Below are positions 43,630 to 52,571 of a stretch of 64,000 bases of DNA, one piece after another. The notes below the pieces were generated by a model. That model worked only from the letters and a program-made list of their open reading frames with translations, was not told where the DNA came from and did no database searches. The position numbers were made by a program, and so were the translations under genes. Each line of letters starts with the position of its first letter. Position 1 is the first letter of the stretch. Source of the stretch: Faecalibacterium sp. An121 (lineage in GTDB: Bacteria > Bacillota > Clostridia > Oscillospirales > Ruminococcaceae); NCBI RefSeq assembly GCF_002160915.1, contig NZ_NFLM01000008.1, positions 1 through 64,000 of the forward strand. Reading direction: 5' to 3'.

Positions 43630-44451
43630 TTACGGTTTTTCCACCTTGCTGAGCAGGATGCGGTCGTTGTCCAGCTCCTCGCCGGCCGACTGGCGGAAGC
43701 GCTCCAGCAGGTCGTCTACCGTCATCTTGCTCCGCTCCTCTCCCTGGACGTCAAAGACGATGCGCCCCCCGTTCATCATCAGGGTGCGGTTGCCCAGTTC
43801 CAGGGCCTGGTGCATATTGTGGGTGACCATCAGGCAGGTGATGTGCTGCTCCGCCACGATGTGCCGGGTCAGGTCCAGCACTTTGTCGGCGGTGGCAGGG
43901 TCCAAAGCGGCGGTGTGCTCGTCCAGCAGCAGCAGCTTGGGGGTGACCAGGGTGGCCATCAGCAGGGTCAGCGCCTGGCGCTGGCCGCCCGACAACAGCC
44001 CCACCGGCTGCTTCATCCGGTCCTCCAGGCCCATATCCAGCAGGGCCAGGCGTTCACGGAAAAAGTCCTTGTCCTTGCGGGAAATACGGGAGAAGTAGGC
44101 CCGCTGGGCTGTGCCCGCCCGCAGATAGGCCAGGGCCAGATTTTCCTCGATGGTCATGTTGGGGGCGGTGCCCTTGAGGGGGTCCTGGAACAGGTGGCCG
44201 ATCACCCGGCTGCGGCGGTATTCCGGGGTGAAGGTGATATCCTCGCCCCCCAGCACGATGCAGCCTTCGTCGGCGATAAAACCGCCGGTGATGGCATTGA
44301 ACAGGGTGGATTTGCCCGCCCCGTTGGAGCCGACGATGGTGGCAAAGTCCCCCTCTTGCAGAGCCAGGTCCACCCCGGCCAGGGCCACCTTCTCGTTGAC
44401 GGTGCCCGGGTTGAAGGTCTTGCGGACCCCCTTCATTTCCAGCATCAGCAT
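43630..44451 (-). CDS. ABC transporter ATP-binding protein, probably tryptophan
   Basis: A 273-residue ATPase with Walker A GSNGAGKST, Q-loop LFQDP, signature LSGGQRQ and Walker B LLLLDEHTA. It is the third gene of a substrate-binding protein, permease, ATPase operon of the TrpXYZ type. The operon follows a T-box with specifier TGG, so tryptophan is the likely substrate. Its start overlaps the permease stop by one base; several ATGs are clustered at the start and the first is used. Confidence 0.88.
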   Translation of the reverse strand: MLMLEMKGVRKTFNPGTVNEKVALAGVDLALQEGDFATIVGSNGAGKSTLFNAITGGFIADEGCIVLGGEDITFTPEYRRSRVIGHLFQDPLKGTAPNMTIEENLALAYLRAGTAQRAYFSRISRKDKDFFRERLALLDMGLEDRMKQPVGLLSGGQRQALTLLMATLVTPKLLLLDEHTAALDPATADKVLDLTRHIVAEQHITCLMVTHNMHQALELGNRTLMMNGGRIVFDVQGEERSKMTVDDLLERFRQSAGEELDNDRILLSKVEKP

Positions 44452-45401
44452 CAGACTGCCTCCTTTTTGCCGTGGACCTGGGCGTGACGCATCCGGGCCT
44501 CCTGTTTGCGCTTTTCAAAGGCGATCTTCTGACGGATCGCGGGCATCGAGATGGCCACGGCCACAATGATGGCCGACACCAGTTTCATGGCGGCGGCAGG
44601 CACATCGAACCGCAGGGCCACCGCCACGATGAAGCGGTACAGGCAGCTGCCGAACACCACGCCCAGCACCCGCAGCACCATGGTCCGCTTGCCCAGCAGC
44701 GTCTCGCCGATGATCAGGGAGGCCAGGGCGATGGTCACCATGCCGGTGCCCACATTGATGTCACAGCTCTTCTGATACTGGGCCAGCAGCCCGCCCGACA
44801 GGGCGGTCAGGCTGCCCGAGATGCACAGCCCCACCATGATGGTGAACGCCGGGTTGATGCTGGAAGCCCGCACCATGGCGGCGTTGTCGCCGGTGGCCCG
44901 GATGGACAGGCCCAGCCGGGTGCCGAGGAACCAGACCATCAGCCCGCAGGCCGCCAGGATGATGATGGCCGCCACCACCAGCTGATACCAGCCGCCCGCA
45001 AAGGCCAGGGCATCCTTGGAGAGGGAAAAGACGGTGTCCACCTTGACCAGGCTCATATTGGACGAAAAGCCCATGGCCGCCAGGTTGATGGTGTACAGGC
45101 CGGTGTTGACGATGATGCCGGCCATGATGCTCTCCACCCCCAGCCTGGTCTGCAAAAAGGCGGTGATAAAGCCGGAGGCGACACCCGCTGCCATGGCCGC
45201 AAAGAGGGCCAGCACCGGGTGCCCGGCCACCGCCACCTGGCAGCACACCGCACACCCCAGGGTGAAGCATCCGTCGGTGGACAGGTCTGCGATGTTCAGC
45301 ACCGAGTAGCTGAGGAACAGGGCCAGCGCCACCAGCCCGTAGATACACCCGAGCTCCAGCGCGGTCTGCAACACATTGATGGAAAAGATACTAGCCAGCA
45401 T
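44451..45401 (-). CDS. ABC transporter permease, probably tryptophan
   Basis: A 316-residue permease with eight or nine hydrophobic helices, of the branched-chain/ribose (BPD_transp_2) type that goes with the ABC_sub_bind family of binding proteins. It carries the EAA-like segment SIRATGDNAAMVRASSINP near residue 190. The gene lies between the binding protein and the ATPase. Confidence 0.87.
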   Translation of the reverse strand: MLASIFSINVLQTALELGCIYGLVALALFLSYSVLNIADLSTDGCFTLGCAVCCQVAVAGHPVLALFAAMAAGVASGFITAFLQTRLGVESIMAGIIVNTGLYTINLAAMGFSSNMSLVKVDTVFSLSKDALAFAGGWYQLVVAAIIILAACGLMVWFLGTRLGLSIRATGDNAAMVRASSINPAFTIMVGLCISGSLTALSGGLLAQYQKSCDINVGTGMVTIALASLIIGETLLGKRTMVLRVLGVVFGSCLYRFIVAVALRFDVPAAAMKLVSAIIVAVAISMPAIRQKIAFEKRKQEARMRHAQVHGKKEAV

Positions 45402-45451
45402 AAACCATAACTCCTATTTGTCACTGGGCGGCGGGGCAGCGCCCCGGCCCG

Positions 45452-46549
45452 TTATTCGAATTCCTCGGCGGTGATGATCTCCTCGACGCTGGTGCAGTAG
45501 GGCTGGATGGCGGCCTTCACCGTCTCCAGATCCAGGCCCAGGGCCGCGCAGGTCTCGGTGTTGATGGTGGCGATGCCATTGTCGAAGGTGCGGTAGGGCA
45601 TATCGGCGATGGTCTTGCCGTCGCACAGCAGCTCCACCACCATGTCGGCGGTGGCTTCGCCCAGCTGGACATAGTCCACGCCGTAGCCGATGAAGGCGCC
45701 GTTCAGCGCAAAGCTGTCCGCCCCGGTGAAGTGCTGGATGCCCGACTCGATCATCGTCTCGTAGATGGCCAGCTCGGCGGTCATGATGGTATTGTCGGTG
45801 GGGGTGAACACCACCTTGACCCCGCTGGCGGCCAGGGCTTCCACCGCCATCTGCACCTCGGCGGTGGTGGTGCCGTTCTTCTCCACATAGGAGATGCCGT
45901 TCTCGTCGCAGAACGCCTTGGCATCCGCGATGGCCTGGGTGGAGGAATCCTGGCCCAGATCGTACAGCAGGCCGATCTCGGTGATGCCGGGGTTGACCGC
46001 CAGGATCATGTTCATGATCGCCTCGGTGTTCAAAGCGTCGGATGTGCCGGTCATGTTGGTCAGGGTGTCAAAGCCTGCACCCACCGGATCGGTGACCGCC
46101 GAGTAAATGACCGGGATATCGGTATCCTCCACAGCGGCCAGCATGGTGGATGCGGAGGGGGTGGCCACCGCCACGATCACGTCCACATCGTCGGCCACCA
46201 GGTCGGCGCCGATCTGGTTCAGGTTGGACTGGTCGGCCTGGGCGTTGGAATAATAGTCTGCGTAGTTGAAGGTGACGCCGCGCTCGGCCCCCACCTCGTC
46301 CAGGCGGGCTTCCACCGAGGCCACGATCTGGTTCAGGGATGCGTCGTCCACATAGTTGACGATGCCCACTTTATAGGTGGTGCCTCCCGAGGCTGCGCCG
46401 CTGCCGGCGGCCGCCGAGGAAGCGGTGCCGGAACCGGAGGAGCCGCAGCCGGTCAGGGCCATGGCCGAAAGGGCCGCTGCGGAAAGGGCGGCTGCCTGCA
46501 GGAAATTGCGGCGGGAGATCATGCGCGAGCTGTTCATGGTACGTTTCAT
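45452..46549 (-). CDS. ABC transporter substrate-binding lipoprotein, probably tryptophan
   Basis: A 365-residue binding protein of the ABC_sub_bind (TrpX-like) family. The N-terminus has a twin-arginine-like SRRNFLQ followed by a hydrophobic stretch and lipobox LTGC, so it is exported and lipid-anchored. A Gly/Ser/Ala linker (GSSGSGTASSAAAGSG) precedes the periplasmic-binding-type fold starting TYKVGIVNYVDDASLN. I placed the start at ATG 46549 behind AAAGGGG; the longer frame runs into the T-box terminator. Confidence 0.88.
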   Translation of the reverse strand: MKRTMNSSRMISRRNFLQAAALSAAALSAMALTGCGSSGSGTASSAAAGSGAASGGTTYKVGIVNYVDDASLNQIVASVEARLDEVGAERGVTFNYADYYSNAQADQSNLNQIGADLVADDVDVIVAVATPSASTMLAAVEDTDIPVIYSAVTDPVGAGFDTLTNMTGTSDALNTEAIMNMILAVNPGITEIGLLYDLGQDSSTQAIADAKAFCDENGISYVEKNGTTTAEVQMAVEALAASGVKVVFTPTDNTIMTAELAIYETMIESGIQHFTGADSFALNGAFIGYGVDYVQLGEATADMVVELLCDGKTIADMPYRTFDNGIATINTETCAALGLDLETVKAAIQPYCTSVEEIITAEEFE

Positions 46550-46579
46550 GGTATAACCCCTTTCTTGCGGGCGGGGCAG

Positions 46580-46896
46580 AAGAAAAGGCCCGCCCCGCCT
46601 TGCTTTGCGGAACGGGCCATACAATCAAACGACCCGTCCCTGTGTTTTACCACAAGGACAGGATCGGAAATTCGATTCTGCGGTGCCACCTTGTTTGCCC
46701 TGCTTCTCTGCAGAGCCTCTCACGGGAAGCCAACACTTCCCTGCCCTGTAACGGGAGACACCCGTCCTAAGCTACTGAGGAACCCCCGTTCGCCCGGCCC
46801 TCGGCGACCCATAACTGCTGCGGCACACCGCCCGTTTCCATCGCGCCGGGCTCTCTGAAGGTATGCGGTACAGAGTCTCTTTCGCCTCATCGGTTT
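46580..46896 (-). promoter_or_regulatory. T-box riboswitch, tryptophan specifier, with two terminators
   Basis: The minus strand carries AAGGTGGCACCGCAGAA (about 46675-46692), the T-box core. The specifier reads TGG (46809-46811) ahead of GTCGCCGAG, at the same offset as in the Val and Met T-boxes of this window. An antiterminator pairing ACAAGG/CCTTGT competes with a first hairpin (46633-46662) that has only a weak T-run. A second GC-rich hairpin (GGCCCG...CGGGCC, 46587-46618) is followed by TTTTCTT just before the gene. TGG encodes Trp. Confidence 0.87.
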
Positions 46897-46902
46897 GATT
46901 GC

Positions 46903-46930
46903 ATTATACACTTTAACGCTGTAAAGTCAA
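46903..46930 (-). promoter_or_regulatory. Promoter of the tryptophan ABC operon
   Basis: TTGACT (46925-46930), 16-bp spacer, TATAAT (46903-46908) on the minus strand. Confidence 0.85.
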
Positions 46931-46962
46931 GATACAAATTTTCACCTTTCTGCATCGTGCAT

Positions 46963-47727
46963 TCAATTTTCTTCAAGAATGCGCATTCGGATGCAGCGCG
47001 GTTCGGCGCCGTCCTCACTGGTATCCCCCACCGCAAGCTCTCCGAATTCAACGAATGCACGCCCATCCAGCCGCCAGCCGCGGGTCCCGGCATAGCGTTG
47101 CAGCTGCTCGCGGCGGCTGGCCAGCCAGTCCCAGGGATGGTGGCCCCGGGCCATCTCGTACAGACACAAATAGGCCCCGCCGGGCACCAGGATCGGCCCG
47201 TCCGCCTGTTTCTGGTAGAGGAAGCGGTCCTCCCCTTCCACGCACAGTCCGGTGCCCGGGCCGTCGGTGAGGTAGTTGACGATGACCACATGGCTGCGCT
47301 CCATCTCCTCCCGCCCCATCAGGACGGCGATCCGCTCCGGCTCCCGCAGCAGACGCTGCGGACCCTTGCCGCACCAGTCCAGAAAGGCCCGGTTCTGGCG
47401 CCGCAGGGTCTCCAGCATCTCCCTGCGCCGGACCAGCAGGGCAATGCGGCGGTCCAGCTCCCGACTCTGGCGGGCCAGGATCTCGTCCACCTGGGCCAGG
47501 TCCCCGCAGCAGAGATATGCCCCGATCTCCTTCAGGGGCACCCCCAGATCTTTCAGAGTCACGATGAGGGCCAGCCGGTCCAGCTGTACGGGCGAGTAAA
47601 ACCGATAGCCTTTTTCGTTCACCCTGGCCGGACGGAACAGGCCGATCTCGTCATAGTAGTGCAGGGTCTTTTTGTTCACTCCCGCCAGTTTGGCAAAGGC
47701 CGCTGTGGTCAGATACTGCATTTCCAA
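46963..47727 (-). CDS. MerR-family regulator
   Basis: A 254-residue regulator. The N-terminal winged helix (TTAAFAKLAGVNKKTLHYYDEIGLFRP) is a textbook MerR reading head, followed by a coiled-coil dimer helix (about residues 78-115). A C-terminal domain of about 130 residues (YLTDGPGTGLCVEGEDRFL...) may bind an effector, as in BmrR-type multidrug sensors. It diverges from a MATE exporter across a MerR-type promoter and probably activates it. Start is either TTG 47727, which fits the GGGGG spacing, or ATG 47721. Confidence 0.87.
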   Translation of the reverse strand: MEMQYLTTAAFAKLAGVNKKTLHYYDEIGLFRPARVNEKGYRFYSPVQLDRLALIVTLKDLGVPLKEIGAYLCCGDLAQVDEILARQSRELDRRIALLVRRREMLETLRRQNRAFLDWCGKGPQRLLREPERIAVLMGREEMERSHVVIVNYLTDGPGTGLCVEGEDRFLYQKQADGPILVPGGAYLCLYEMARGHHPWDWLASRREQLQRYAGTRGWRLDGRAFVEFGELAVGDTSEDGAEPRCIRMRILEEN

Positions 47728-47741
47728 CGCAAAATTCCCCC

Positions 47742-47772
47742 TTGACTATCCAGCTGCTGGATACTTTATGAT
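47742..47772 (+). promoter_or_regulatory. MerR-type promoter and operator of the MATE gene
   Basis: TTGACT (47742-47747) and TATGAT (47767-47772) are separated by 19 bp, the over-long spacing that MerR activators correct. Centred in the spacer is the palindrome TATCCAGC-T-GCTGGATA (47747-47763). Confidence 0.9.
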
Positions 47773-47824
47773 AGAGACAGGATACCAAAAAACACTGCGC
47801 TTTGCAACTGGAAGGTGAACCAAG

Positions 47825-49162
47825 ATGCGTCAACCCCCATCCCAAACCCAAAACGCCCTGCTGGCGGGGCCGGTGCGTCCGGCGCTGCTGCGCTTTGCGG
47901 GGCCTGTCATCCTCAGCATGGTGGCCACCCAGCTCTATACGGTGGTGGACACCATGATCATTGGTCTGTGCCTGGACGCCGGGGCGCTGGCGGCCGTGTC
48001 CAACGCCTCCACGGTGCTGCTGGTCTTTCTGTTCGTGTCGGGAGGGATGGAACTTGGGGGCGGGCTGCTGCTGGCCTCCCGACGTCCCACCGCCACCCCG
48101 CAGGAACGGTCGGCCCTGATCTACAACCTGCTGTTCATCGACGCTGCCCTCAGCCTGGCTTTGACGGCGGCGGGCCTTGCCGGGATGGGCGGGCTGCTGC
48201 GCCTGATCCAGACCCCCGCCGAGATCCAGCCCCAGGCCATGGCCTATGCCCGTTTTTATCTGATCGGCCTGCCCTTCCTGATGGTGTACGACCTGTCCAA
48301 GCAGCTGGCCATGGCCTGCGGCGATTCCCGCACCCCTCTGCTGGCGGTCCTGGCCACCTCACTTCTCAACGTCGTGCTGGACCTGGCTTTGGTGGGACCT
48401 TTCGGGGTGGCAGGAGCTGCCACAGCCACCTCCGTTTCCCAGGCGGCGGGCTGCCTGTTCATGCTGGGTTACCTGCGCCGCGGCCTCTTGACCGGGCCTT
48501 TCCGCCTGTCCGAACTCAAGCGGCAGTATGTCTGGGACGTCTTTCGTCTGTCGGCCCCCAACGCCGTGCAGCAGGCCAGCGCCCCGGTCAGCAGCATGGT
48601 CAAGCAGGGGCTGCTGGGCGGCATCGGGGTAACGGCCATTGCAGGCTTTTCCTGCGCCAGCAAGCTGCACAGCCTGCTGCTGATGCCGGTGGCCGGTCTG
48701 GTGCAGGCTCTGGTGTTTTTCGTGGCCCAGAACACCGCCGCCCGGCAGCCCGACCGCGTCCGGGAGGGGGCGTGCCAGGCCAGAAGCATCCTGCTGGCCT
48801 ATGCCCTGCTGGTGACGGCAGGGTGCGTGCTGTTTGCCGGGCCCCTGCTGCGGCTGTTCACTGCTGACGGCGGCGCCATCCGCTATGGCGCCCTGCTGCT
48901 CAGCCGCCAGGCGCTGGTCTTTGCCTTTACCGCCATGCGCCATTTGCAGGAGGCCAGCCTGCGGGGCCGCCAGCGGATGGGACTGTATCTGGCGTCCAAC
49001 ATCGGCTCCACCCTCATCGACCTGACCGCCTGTGTGCTGCTGGTCCCCTGGCTGGGATATGACGGCTTCTATCTGGCCGCCTTTGTCAGCGCACCGGCCG
49101 GACTGGCCCTGGCATACGGCCTGGCCCGCCTGGGCGCCGCCCGGGCAGCCGACCCATCCTAA
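47825..49162 (+). CDS. MATE-family efflux transporter
   Basis: A 445-residue membrane protein with about twelve hydrophobic helices and two similar halves, characteristic of MATE exporters (FAGPVILSMVATQLYTVVDT near residue 24; LSAPNAVQQASAPVSSM in the second half). MATE proteins expel cationic drugs or metabolites using Na or H gradients. Regulation by the divergent MerR protein suggests a drug-inducible pump. Confidence 0.92.
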   Translation: MRQPPSQTQNALLAGPVRPALLRFAGPVILSMVATQLYTVVDTMIIGLCLDAGALAAVSNASTVLLVFLFVSGGMELGGGLLLASRRPTATPQERSALIYNLLFIDAALSLALTAAGLAGMGGLLRLIQTPAEIQPQAMAYARFYLIGLPFLMVYDLSKQLAMACGDSRTPLLAVLATSLLNVVLDLALVGPFGVAGAATATSVSQAAGCLFMLGYLRRGLLTGPFRLSELKRQYVWDVFRLSAPNAVQQASAPVSSMVKQGLLGGIGVTAIAGFSCASKLHSLLLMPVAGLVQALVFFVAQNTAARQPDRVREGACQARSILLAYALLVTAGCVLFAGPLLRLFTADGGAIRYGALLLSRQALVFAFTAMRHLQEASLRGRQRMGLYLASNIGSTLIDLTACVLLVPWLGYDGFYLAAFVSAPAGLALAYGLARLGAARAADPS

Positions 49163-49168
49163 CGCTAA

Positions 49169-49212
49169 AACGGCCGCCCCGGGCGCAGAGCTCGGAGCGG
49201 CCGTTCTATTTT
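49169..49212 (+). terminator. Intrinsic terminator after MATE gene
   Basis: Arms ACGGCCGC and GCGGCCGT with a large loop, then TCTATTTTG. Confidence 0.75.
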
Positions 49213-49233
49213 GTTGTGTCCCGCGGCACAGCC

Positions 49234-51624
49234 TTACCGGCTGCGACGGCGCCAGACAAAGAAGCCGGTATACGCCGCCCATACGACCAGGGCGGCCAGG
49301 GTGACCGTCCTGCTCAGGGACAGGCCCGCCGGGACATAGACGAAGTCGATGGTGCTCTGTCCTTCGGGGCACAGCACCGCCATCAGACCGTTGTCCACCC
49401 GCAGGATCTCGGTCTCCTGCCCATTGACATAGGCGGTGAAGCCGTCGTCATAGGGCACTGAGAAAAAGACCAGGTTGGGCCGTTCCAGCTGGATCTCCGC
49501 GCCAAAGCCGTTGTTGGTCATCTGGAAGCTGCTGCAGGCGCTCTGGCGCCGGAGAGCCACATCCTGGACGTACTGCTCATAGGTGAACTCCTGCTGCATC
49601 TCTTCGGGCAGCGGGGTCAGGTACTGGCCGTAGGCCGCGATATCCTCCTCGGACAGGCCCAGAGCCCGCACCAGCAGAGCGCAGGCGTCCTCGGTGAACA
49701 TACTCTCCACTGTGTCCTCGGGGACGTAATACTCATAGGTAAAGCCCATGGGCAGATAGTTGTCGTTCTCATAAAGGGCAAACCCGCCCACACTGTCGTA
49801 GTAGGTCCATCCGGAGCTCACCGCGGCCTCAAAGTTCTGCCGCTCATCCTCGGGCATAATGGTGAACCGCACGCTGAGCAGCCCCCGCAGGGCGTAATAG
49901 GAGGCGTCGGGGTTGCTGCGCACATCCCGCACAAAACCCAGGGAAGAATAAAAGCTGAGGATGCTGGGGGCTACCGTGCTGTCAAAGAATTGCAGGCAGC
50001 TCTTGTCCATCCACAGTCCCAGATTGTCGTGGGCGTTGTAGGTGTCCACCCGCCAGTCCCCTTCCGGGAAGGCTTCCTGCAGGGCGATGGAGTCCTGGTA
50101 CTGCTCCACCAGGTCGCTGTCGTAGTTCCACTGGCCAAACTTGCCGATGCCGATGTGCACAATGCCAAACACGCAGCTGAAGGCCAGCACCGCCGCCAGC
50201 ATCCGGCGGCAGAACTGCTTTTGCTCCGCCCGGCCCCGGGCCAGCCATTGGTACAGGATCAGCCCGCCCAGGCCAAAAGCCAGCACAGCCAGGTATTGCT
50301 CGGGGTTCTCCATCACGCCCAGGCTCCAGCCGTCCTCCCCTTCGCTCACCGGCACCAGGGCAAACGCCAGGGTGGCGAGCATGGCCCAGGCGATCGCTCC
50401 GGTGGGGCGCTCCAGGTCGGTGTCGGGGTCCTCCCAGGCGTTGACGGTCATGGCCGCCATGATCAGCAGGGGCATATAGTACCACCGGGCATAGTAGCTG
50501 GCATTGAAGGCATAAAAGGCGCTGTTCAGGACCGGCACCAGGGCAAAGACAGCGCACACCGCTACGATCCGCTTGCGGCTGTCCCCCCGCCGGGCCCGCC
50601 AGTAGGCCACCACGCCCGCCAGACTGCACAGGGGCAGATAGGCGGTCATGCTGGTCCACTTGATGGTGCCTTCCGACCAGATCGAGACGATATAGGGGGA
50701 ATCCGGGGGCAGGATCCAGCTGACCAGGATGGCCAGGTATTGCTGCACCGCAGAATAGGTCAAAAAGCCCCACCCGGAGGAAATGTCCGTGGTGCGCGGA
50801 TTTTGCAGCAGGGACAAAAAGGCCGGCCATACCAGCAAGCAGCCCATGGCCACTCCCAGCAGGCTTTCAAAAGCCAGGGTGCCAAACAGGCCCCGGGTCA
50901 GTTTGATCTCCCCGGTGGTCAGTTTGCAGACAAAGTAGATGATGAGGAACACCACCTGCCCCACAAAAAAGAAATAGTTGTTGAGCAGGTTGAGCGCCAC
51001 AAAGAAAGCGAACAGGCCCCGCCGGCCGTTGTAGATGCACTCGTCCAGGGCCCACAGCATCCAGGGGAACAGGGCTACCACGTCAATGAAGTGGTTGAAA
51101 AAGATGTTGTAGATGCCAAACCCCGAAAAGGTGTACAGGCAGGCCGCCAGGACGGCATAGTCCAGGTTTTTCACATAGCGGCGCATATACAGGTAGGCGC
51201 CGCCCCCCGCCACGGCAAACTTGAGCACCAGCAGCGGGCACATCAGATAGGGCAGCCAGCTCTGGGGAAACAGGGTGGACAGCCAGAAAAAGGGCGACCC
51301 GTACAGATAGAACGAATAGGCGTTCATGACGCCGCTGCCCAGGTCGGTGGCCCACGAGAAGGTATTGGAGGGCAGGCTGTGGCCGTTGACGGAGGTCAGC
51401 CCGTCGGGATAGCCCATCCCCTTCACAAAGCCGTTCATATACCGGTAAAAGCCGATCTGCTGGCCGTTGAAATCTCCGGCATAATGGAAAAACCCGCCGT
51501 CGATGATCTGGAACGGCAGAAAGATCAAAGCCGCCGTGAGGGCGCACAGCCCCACCGTCAGCCAAAAGCGATCCCGTTTCCGCCGCAGCTGCGGCCGCCG
51601 GGACAGATTCACTGCATCCATCAT
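49234..51624 (-). CDS. YfhO-family membrane protein
   Basis: A 796-residue polytopic membrane protein of the YfhO family. About twelve helices lie in residues 20-480, followed by a long extracytoplasmic domain and a final helix (VTLAALVVWAAYTGFFVW). Loop 1 has GDFNGQQIGFYRYMNGFVKG. Relatives in Gram-positive bacteria help glycosylate lipoteichoic acid or other wall polymers as GT-C-like enzymes; the substrate here is unknown. An extended -10 (TGG-TATACT, 51713-51718 on minus) lies upstream. Confidence 0.85.
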   Translation of the reverse strand: MMDAVNLSRRPQLRRKRDRFWLTVGLCALTAALIFLPFQIIDGGFFHYAGDFNGQQIGFYRYMNGFVKGMGYPDGLTSVNGHSLPSNTFSWATDLGSGVMNAYSFYLYGSPFFWLSTLFPQSWLPYLMCPLLVLKFAVAGGGAYLYMRRYVKNLDYAVLAACLYTFSGFGIYNIFFNHFIDVVALFPWMLWALDECIYNGRRGLFAFFVALNLLNNYFFFVGQVVFLIIYFVCKLTTGEIKLTRGLFGTLAFESLLGVAMGCLLVWPAFLSLLQNPRTTDISSGWGFLTYSAVQQYLAILVSWILPPDSPYIVSIWSEGTIKWTSMTAYLPLCSLAGVVAYWRARRGDSRKRIVAVCAVFALVPVLNSAFYAFNASYYARWYYMPLLIMAAMTVNAWEDPDTDLERPTGAIAWAMLATLAFALVPVSEGEDGWSLGVMENPEQYLAVLAFGLGGLILYQWLARGRAEQKQFCRRMLAAVLAFSCVFGIVHIGIGKFGQWNYDSDLVEQYQDSIALQEAFPEGDWRVDTYNAHDNLGLWMDKSCLQFFDSTVAPSILSFYSSLGFVRDVRSNPDASYYALRGLLSVRFTIMPEDERQNFEAAVSSGWTYYDSVGGFALYENDNYLPMGFTYEYYVPEDTVESMFTEDACALLVRALGLSEEDIAAYGQYLTPLPEEMQQEFTYEQYVQDVALRRQSACSSFQMTNNGFGAEIQLERPNLVFFSVPYDDGFTAYVNGQETEILRVDNGLMAVLCPEGQSTIDFVYVPAGLSLSRTVTLAALVVWAAYTGFFVWRRRSR

Positions 51625-51771
51625 ATCCTCTTTTCTCCGCCCAATAGGCTGGTCTGTATTCTCGCCGCGCAGGCGCGGCGCCCGGGCGAAACGCCCTTCT
51701 CAGATACACTCTAGTATACCATGCCCGGCCCCACATGGAAAGGGCGAACTTTGCCATCCCGCCGCCCGCCC

Positions 51772-51800
51772 TTGACAACCGGCCCCAAGACGGGTATGTT
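51772..51800 (+). promoter_or_regulatory. Promoter of the YfbR-like gene
   Basis: TTGACA (51772-51777), 17 bp, TATGTT (51795-51800). Confidence 0.75.
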
Positions 51801-51892
51801 GATAGAGTGGATCTGAACATACCCAGGGCCGCTTCATTCTGTCCATACGCCCTGGAAAAACGCCGGCTTTGCCGGTTTGGGAGGTTGTTTCG

Positions 51893-52483
51893 ATGGTCTA
51901 TCCGTTCAATGCACTGCTGGCCCGGATGAAATACATCACCCGCTGGAGCCTGATGCACTCCACCCGGGCCGAGTCCCTCAGCGAGCACACCTGCGACACC
52001 GCGCTGCTGGCCCACACCCTCTGTCTGATCGCCCGGCGGTACACCGGCACCCCCTGCCGCCCCAAGACGGTGGCCGTGGCCGCCCTCTATCACGACGCCC
52101 CCGAGATCGTCACCGGGGATATGCCCACCCCGGTAAAATACCGCAGCGCCACCTTGCGGGACGCCTACAAGGCCATCGAGCGGGAGAGCGCCGCCGCCAT
52201 GGCCTCCATGCTGCCCCCTGAGCTGGAGGAGGAGATCAGCCCCTACATCACCGGGGACCTGCTCACCGACACCGAACGCACCCTGCTCAAGGCCGCCGAC
52301 CGTCTGTCCGCCCTCATCAAGTGCATGGAGGAGGCCCGCAGCGGCAACCATGAGTTTGACGCCGCGCTGGCCCAGCAGCAGGAAGCCCTCCGCCAGATGC
52401 ACTGCCCCGAGGCAGACTGGTTCATCCAGCACTGCCTGCCCTGCTACACCCAGAACCTGGACGAGCTGACCCGGGCAAAGTGA
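51893..52483 (+). CDS. YfbR-like 5'-deoxynucleotidase (HD domain)
   Basis: A 196-residue HD-domain phosphohydrolase (E. coli YfbR has 199). It should remove the phosphate from deoxynucleoside 5'-monophosphates. The metal ligands are in SEHTCDTALLAH, LYHDAPEIVTGD and AADRLSALIKC. I chose ATG 51893 with GGAGG upstream. Confidence 0.9.
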   Translation: MVYPFNALLARMKYITRWSLMHSTRAESLSEHTCDTALLAHTLCLIARRYTGTPCRPKTVAVAALYHDAPEIVTGDMPTPVKYRSATLRDAYKAIERESAAAMASMLPPELEEEISPYITGDLLTDTERTLLKAADRLSALIKCMEEARSGNHEFDAALAQQQEALRQMHCPEADWFIQHCLPCYTQNLDELTRAK

Positions 52484-52493
52484 GGGTGCGCTC

Positions 52494-52522
52494 TTGACAT
52501 CCCTCCCGCAATGTGATATGAT
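52494..52522 (+). promoter_or_regulatory. Promoter of the SPFH gene
   Basis: TTGACA (52494-52499), 17 bp, TATGAT (52517-52522). Confidence 0.88.
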
Positions 52523-52571
52523 TTTGATATCAACAAGATACGGTCCGGAAATCACTGGGAGGTTGATGCAT

